Origin: CAIRDP01 sp037134895
GTDB lineage: Bacteria > Bacteroidota > Bacteroidia > Bacteroidales > FEN-979
Direction: 5' to 3'
Assembly: GCA_037134895.1 (NCBI GenBank)
Contig: JBAXLI010000010.1
Location: 1-64,000 of the forward strand
Length of the DNA stretch: 64,000 nt
Each line of letters opens with the position of its first letter. Within the stretch, counting starts at the first letter, position 1. The notes beneath the pieces were generated by a model. It did not search any database. It was not told the DNA's origin and saw nothing but the letters and a program-made list of their open reading frames with translations. The translations under genes were made by a program, and so were the position numbers. Shown here piece by piece: positions 61,937 through 64,000 of this stretch.

Positions 61937-63412
61937 CTATTCCTGAAGCTTCTTTTCGGGGAGATAGTACAGGTCCAATGCGACCAGTATTGCAATGAAT
62001 CCCCAAACGACCACCGAGGCCTTGTCAGAATCCATGAAGTTATTCATCAGACCATGAAAATAATAAGTTATCAGGGCCAGCATGGTCGAAAGTGTAAGCA
62101 TACGCACTTCTCGGTCTTTTGACCGCCTGTATACCCTCATCGCAACGACAATTGAATAAATGAACACCGTCATCACCAGCAGCGTGCCGGGAAAACCCTG
62201 CTCTGAAAGGGGACCAATGTATTCACTATGAGCGTTGCCCCTGTCTCCTGCATTGGTGCTGATCAGGGTTTTTTCTTCTGCGCTCTGGTAGGGTGCATAT
62301 TCAAACTGATATGTGCCCGGACCAAAGCCAAACACCGGCCTGTCTTTGAACATCCTGATAGCCGACGCCCAGCGGTTTAGCCTTTCCAGGTTACTTGCAT
62401 CAGTACTTATGTTCGACATGGACTGAATGTGTTCCATAAAATTCCCCGAAGTCCCCTGTTTGTTCTTTGACAGGGAATCGAGTATCTCGAATTGAAAAAT
62501 ATAGAAGATCAGGCCCCCGACCATAATTGAGAAAATGATGTACTTGAACTTGATTCTGAAGAGGATCACAAGGTAGAACATCAATGCAATCACCAGGCTG
62601 ATCCATGCTGCCCGGCAATAAGAGAGGTACAAGGCCATGAAAAGAAAAGCCAGTACAATAATGGCGAAGAACCTGACCAGCCTGGGATAAGAACTTGTGA
62701 ATGTCATCCCGATGAATACCGGGATGTACAGGGCAAGTATTGCACCGTAGGCTGTATGGTCGTTATAGAATGGAGTCATTACCCAATGCCCGGGATTTTC
62801 TTCGAAAGCCCAGAGAGAATGCTGGTAGGTGGTATAGATTATCACGATGACCAGCGGTATTGCGTAAAGCCATATAAACAGCCGGATATTCTGCCTTTTC
62901 CTGAAAAGATGTATGGCGAAGAGGTAAAAAGGAATCACAAACCAGAGCCTGGCAAGCATGAATTTGAAAGAAACCAGGGGCAGCTGGCTTGTAATGCTCG
63001 TTATCAGTATCCAAAGGAACTGTATCCCTATAATTACTGTCATCGGGTGCCTCCATACTCTTACATCGAAATTATTCTCATAGCATAGTTTAAGAACAAA
63101 CACGAGTAATACCCCGAACATCAGCGGTTCGGTAGGCATTGAGACCCCAATGTTGAATTCAAACTGAGTCAGATTAATGGCAAGCGGGGTGCAAAAGGTG
63201 ATCAGGAAAATGACATAATCGACCCGGTAAAAGAAAATATAAAGTATCACAAGCGCCAAAGGCAGAAGAAGAGTATAGTAAACATTTCGGTATACCATGT
63301 AGGCGTTAAGCAGGACAAACAACCCGCTGATCACATAGAACAGGGTAAACCTGAGGTTCTCCCCTCTCAGGTAACTTTTAATTTCTTCTATTTTATCCCT
63401 GCTGAGCAGCAT
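61937..63412 (-). CDS. O-antigen ligase/polymerase family membrane protein
   Basis: A 491-residue protein with about 11-12 membrane segments (for example LFYVISGLFVLLNAYMVY, IFLITFCTPLAINLTQF, FFAIIVLAFLFMALYLSY) and the Wzy/WaaL region GHWVMTPFYNDHTAYGAILALY near 220 and WASAIRMFKDRPVFGFGPGTYQFEY near 360. Members join O-antigen to lipid A core or polymerise repeat units. It overlaps the end of the Wzz-like gene by 20 bases on the same strand, consistent with one glycan operon that continues beyond the window. It converges with the LpxD-like gene. Confidence 0.88.
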   Translation of the reverse strand: MLLSRDKIEEIKSYLRGENLRFTLFYVISGLFVLLNAYMVYRNVYYTLLLPLALVILYIFFYRVDYVIFLITFCTPLAINLTQFEFNIGVSMPTEPLMFGVLLVFVLKLCYENNFDVRVWRHPMTVIIGIQFLWILITSITSQLPLVSFKFMLARLWFVIPFYLFAIHLFRKRQNIRLFIWLYAIPLVIVIIYTTYQHSLWAFEENPGHWVMTPFYNDHTAYGAILALYIPVFIGMTFTSSYPRLVRFFAIIVLAFLFMALYLSYCRAAWISLVIALMFYLVILFRIKFKYIIFSIMVGGLIFYIFQFEILDSLSKNKQGTSGNFMEHIQSMSNISTDASNLERLNRWASAIRMFKDRPVFGFGPGTYQFEYAPYQSAEEKTLISTNAGDRGNAHSEYIGPLSEQGFPGTLLVMTVFIYSIVVAMRVYRRSKDREVRMLTLSTMLALITYYFHGLMNNFMDSDKASVVVWGFIAILVALDLYYLPEKKLQE

Positions 63413-64000
63413 TCAATGAACGGTTTTTCCTGTTCTCAATGATACCTGCCACGATAAGAGCAAAGAATAAGGCAGCGACTGTTGACATTACAACAATTAG
63501 CCAGCGCACGGGGAATGATTTTTTATCGGCCGCGAAAGGTTTGCTAAGCACGTTGGCATGGGTATATCTCCTGTGGAAATCGAGCAAAGCCCGGTCGGCA
63601 TCCAGTTTTAGTGTTGCAAGAGCTTCGGATTCAGAACGCATCATCTCCCCGAGTTTCATGATCTCTCCCCCATGTTCTTCAAGATTACGCTTGTATTTCT
63701 GCACCTCTCCGCTCCCCTTGTTCTGAAAATAGGCCCTCATGACTTCCCTGGTTTGTCCTTCATACTCAAGAATACCGTATTTGGTGCCGAGCTCGGTTGC
63801 CTGTTTACTAAGGGAATCCATGTACTGTTGTTTTTGGTTCATGATGAAGTCGTAATTCTGAACCACTTCGCCGAACTTTTCCTTATGAAGGCTCCTGACT
63901 TTGGCATTGTAATATTCAATGATAGCCGACACCATATCGCAGGCGACCTGGGGATCGGGATCCAGCACTTCGATCTCAACTGCTTCATTGGGAGTCTTTG
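63393..64000 (-). CDS. Wzz-type chain-length determinant (partial)
   Basis: The frame is open to the window edge, so the N terminus is missing. The visible 200 residues show TPNEAVEIEVLDPDPQVACDM, a long coiled-coil-like helical region (about 40-150) and a C-terminal membrane helix (WLIVVMSTVAALFFALIVAGII) before ENRKNRSLNAAQQG. This is the end of a polysaccharide co-polymerase (Wzz/GumC) that sets glycan chain length. It is upstream of the O-antigen ligase in the same operon. Confidence 0.85.
   Translation of the reverse strand, partial: KTPNEAVEIEVLDPDPQVACDMVSAIIEYYNAKVRSLHKEKFGEVVQNYDFIMNQKQQYMDSLSKQATELGTKYGILEYEGQTREVMRAYFQNKGSGEVQKYKRNLEEHGGEIMKLGEMMRSESEALATLKLDADRALLDFHRRYTHANVLSKPFAADKKSFPVRWLIVVMSTVAALFFALIVAGIIENRKNRSLNAAQQG

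Overview
The window looks like a chromosomal stretch from a member of the Bacteroidota, probably an anaerobic, Bacteroidales-like organism known mainly from metagenomes. The signs are a fused LpxC-FabZ, a PorX-type (receiver plus PglZ) regulator of type IX secretion, two C10 proteases with type IX sorting tails, a FeoA-FeoB fusion, many secreted proteins with PKD/Ig-like repeats and FISUMP (Fibrobacter succinogenes major paralogous) C-terminal domains, and -7 promoter boxes of the form TAnnTTTG in front of many genes. I see no rRNA, tRNA, CRISPR array, prophage or complete insertion sequence.

Layout. 0.1-1.5 kb: aspartate ammonia-lyase (minus strand). 1.6-21.4 kb: a tandem cluster of four giant secreted proteins plus one decayed copy. 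Each has a different N-terminal head, a stalk of repeats and the same FISUMP end; the first is cut by an amber codon at a conserved Trp. 21.6-24.1 kb: a small secreted protein, a V4R sensor, a soluble histidine kinase and a lipoprotein, apparently one operon. 24.2-29.6 kb: FtcD and HutI (histidine breakdown) on the minus strand around a metallopeptidase lipoprotein. 29.7-34 kb: the two C10 proteases. 34.1-36.1 kb: a lone IS1595-type zinc-ribbon protein, two thioredoxins and a WbqC-like protein. 36.4-40.1 kb: FeoAB, its small Cys-rich partner and an NlpC/P60 peptidase. 40.2-45.5 kb: two outer-membrane barrel-like proteins, Tex, a LutA-like protein and a lipoprotein. 45.7-49.4 kb: ald-aroB-aroA operon. 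49.6-56.1 kb: M16C peptidase, TsaE, PorX and an HD phosphohydrolase. 56.2-61.9 kb: lpxD, lpxC-fabZ, lpxA, an ABC ATPase, efp and a second LpxD-like gene. 61.9-64 kb: O-antigen ligase and the end of a Wzz-type protein. Envelope building (lipid A, O-antigen, surface proteins, type IX secretion control) is the main theme.

The most unusual feature is a set of short-period (7-8 bp) degenerate tandem tracts in at least eight sequence families. They lie almost only between genes. In eleven cases the stop codon of the neighbouring gene is itself part of the first repeat unit, and within a family the unit reads in the same sense relative to that gene. Where two genes converge, the two tracts form inverted arms. 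One tract of about 90 bp sits in frame inside aroA and adds about 30 residues. This resembles the heptanucleotide STRR repeats of filamentous cyanobacteria, but the link to stop codons is not something I know from the literature. All gaps between genes are under 300 bases; most are filled by these tracts.
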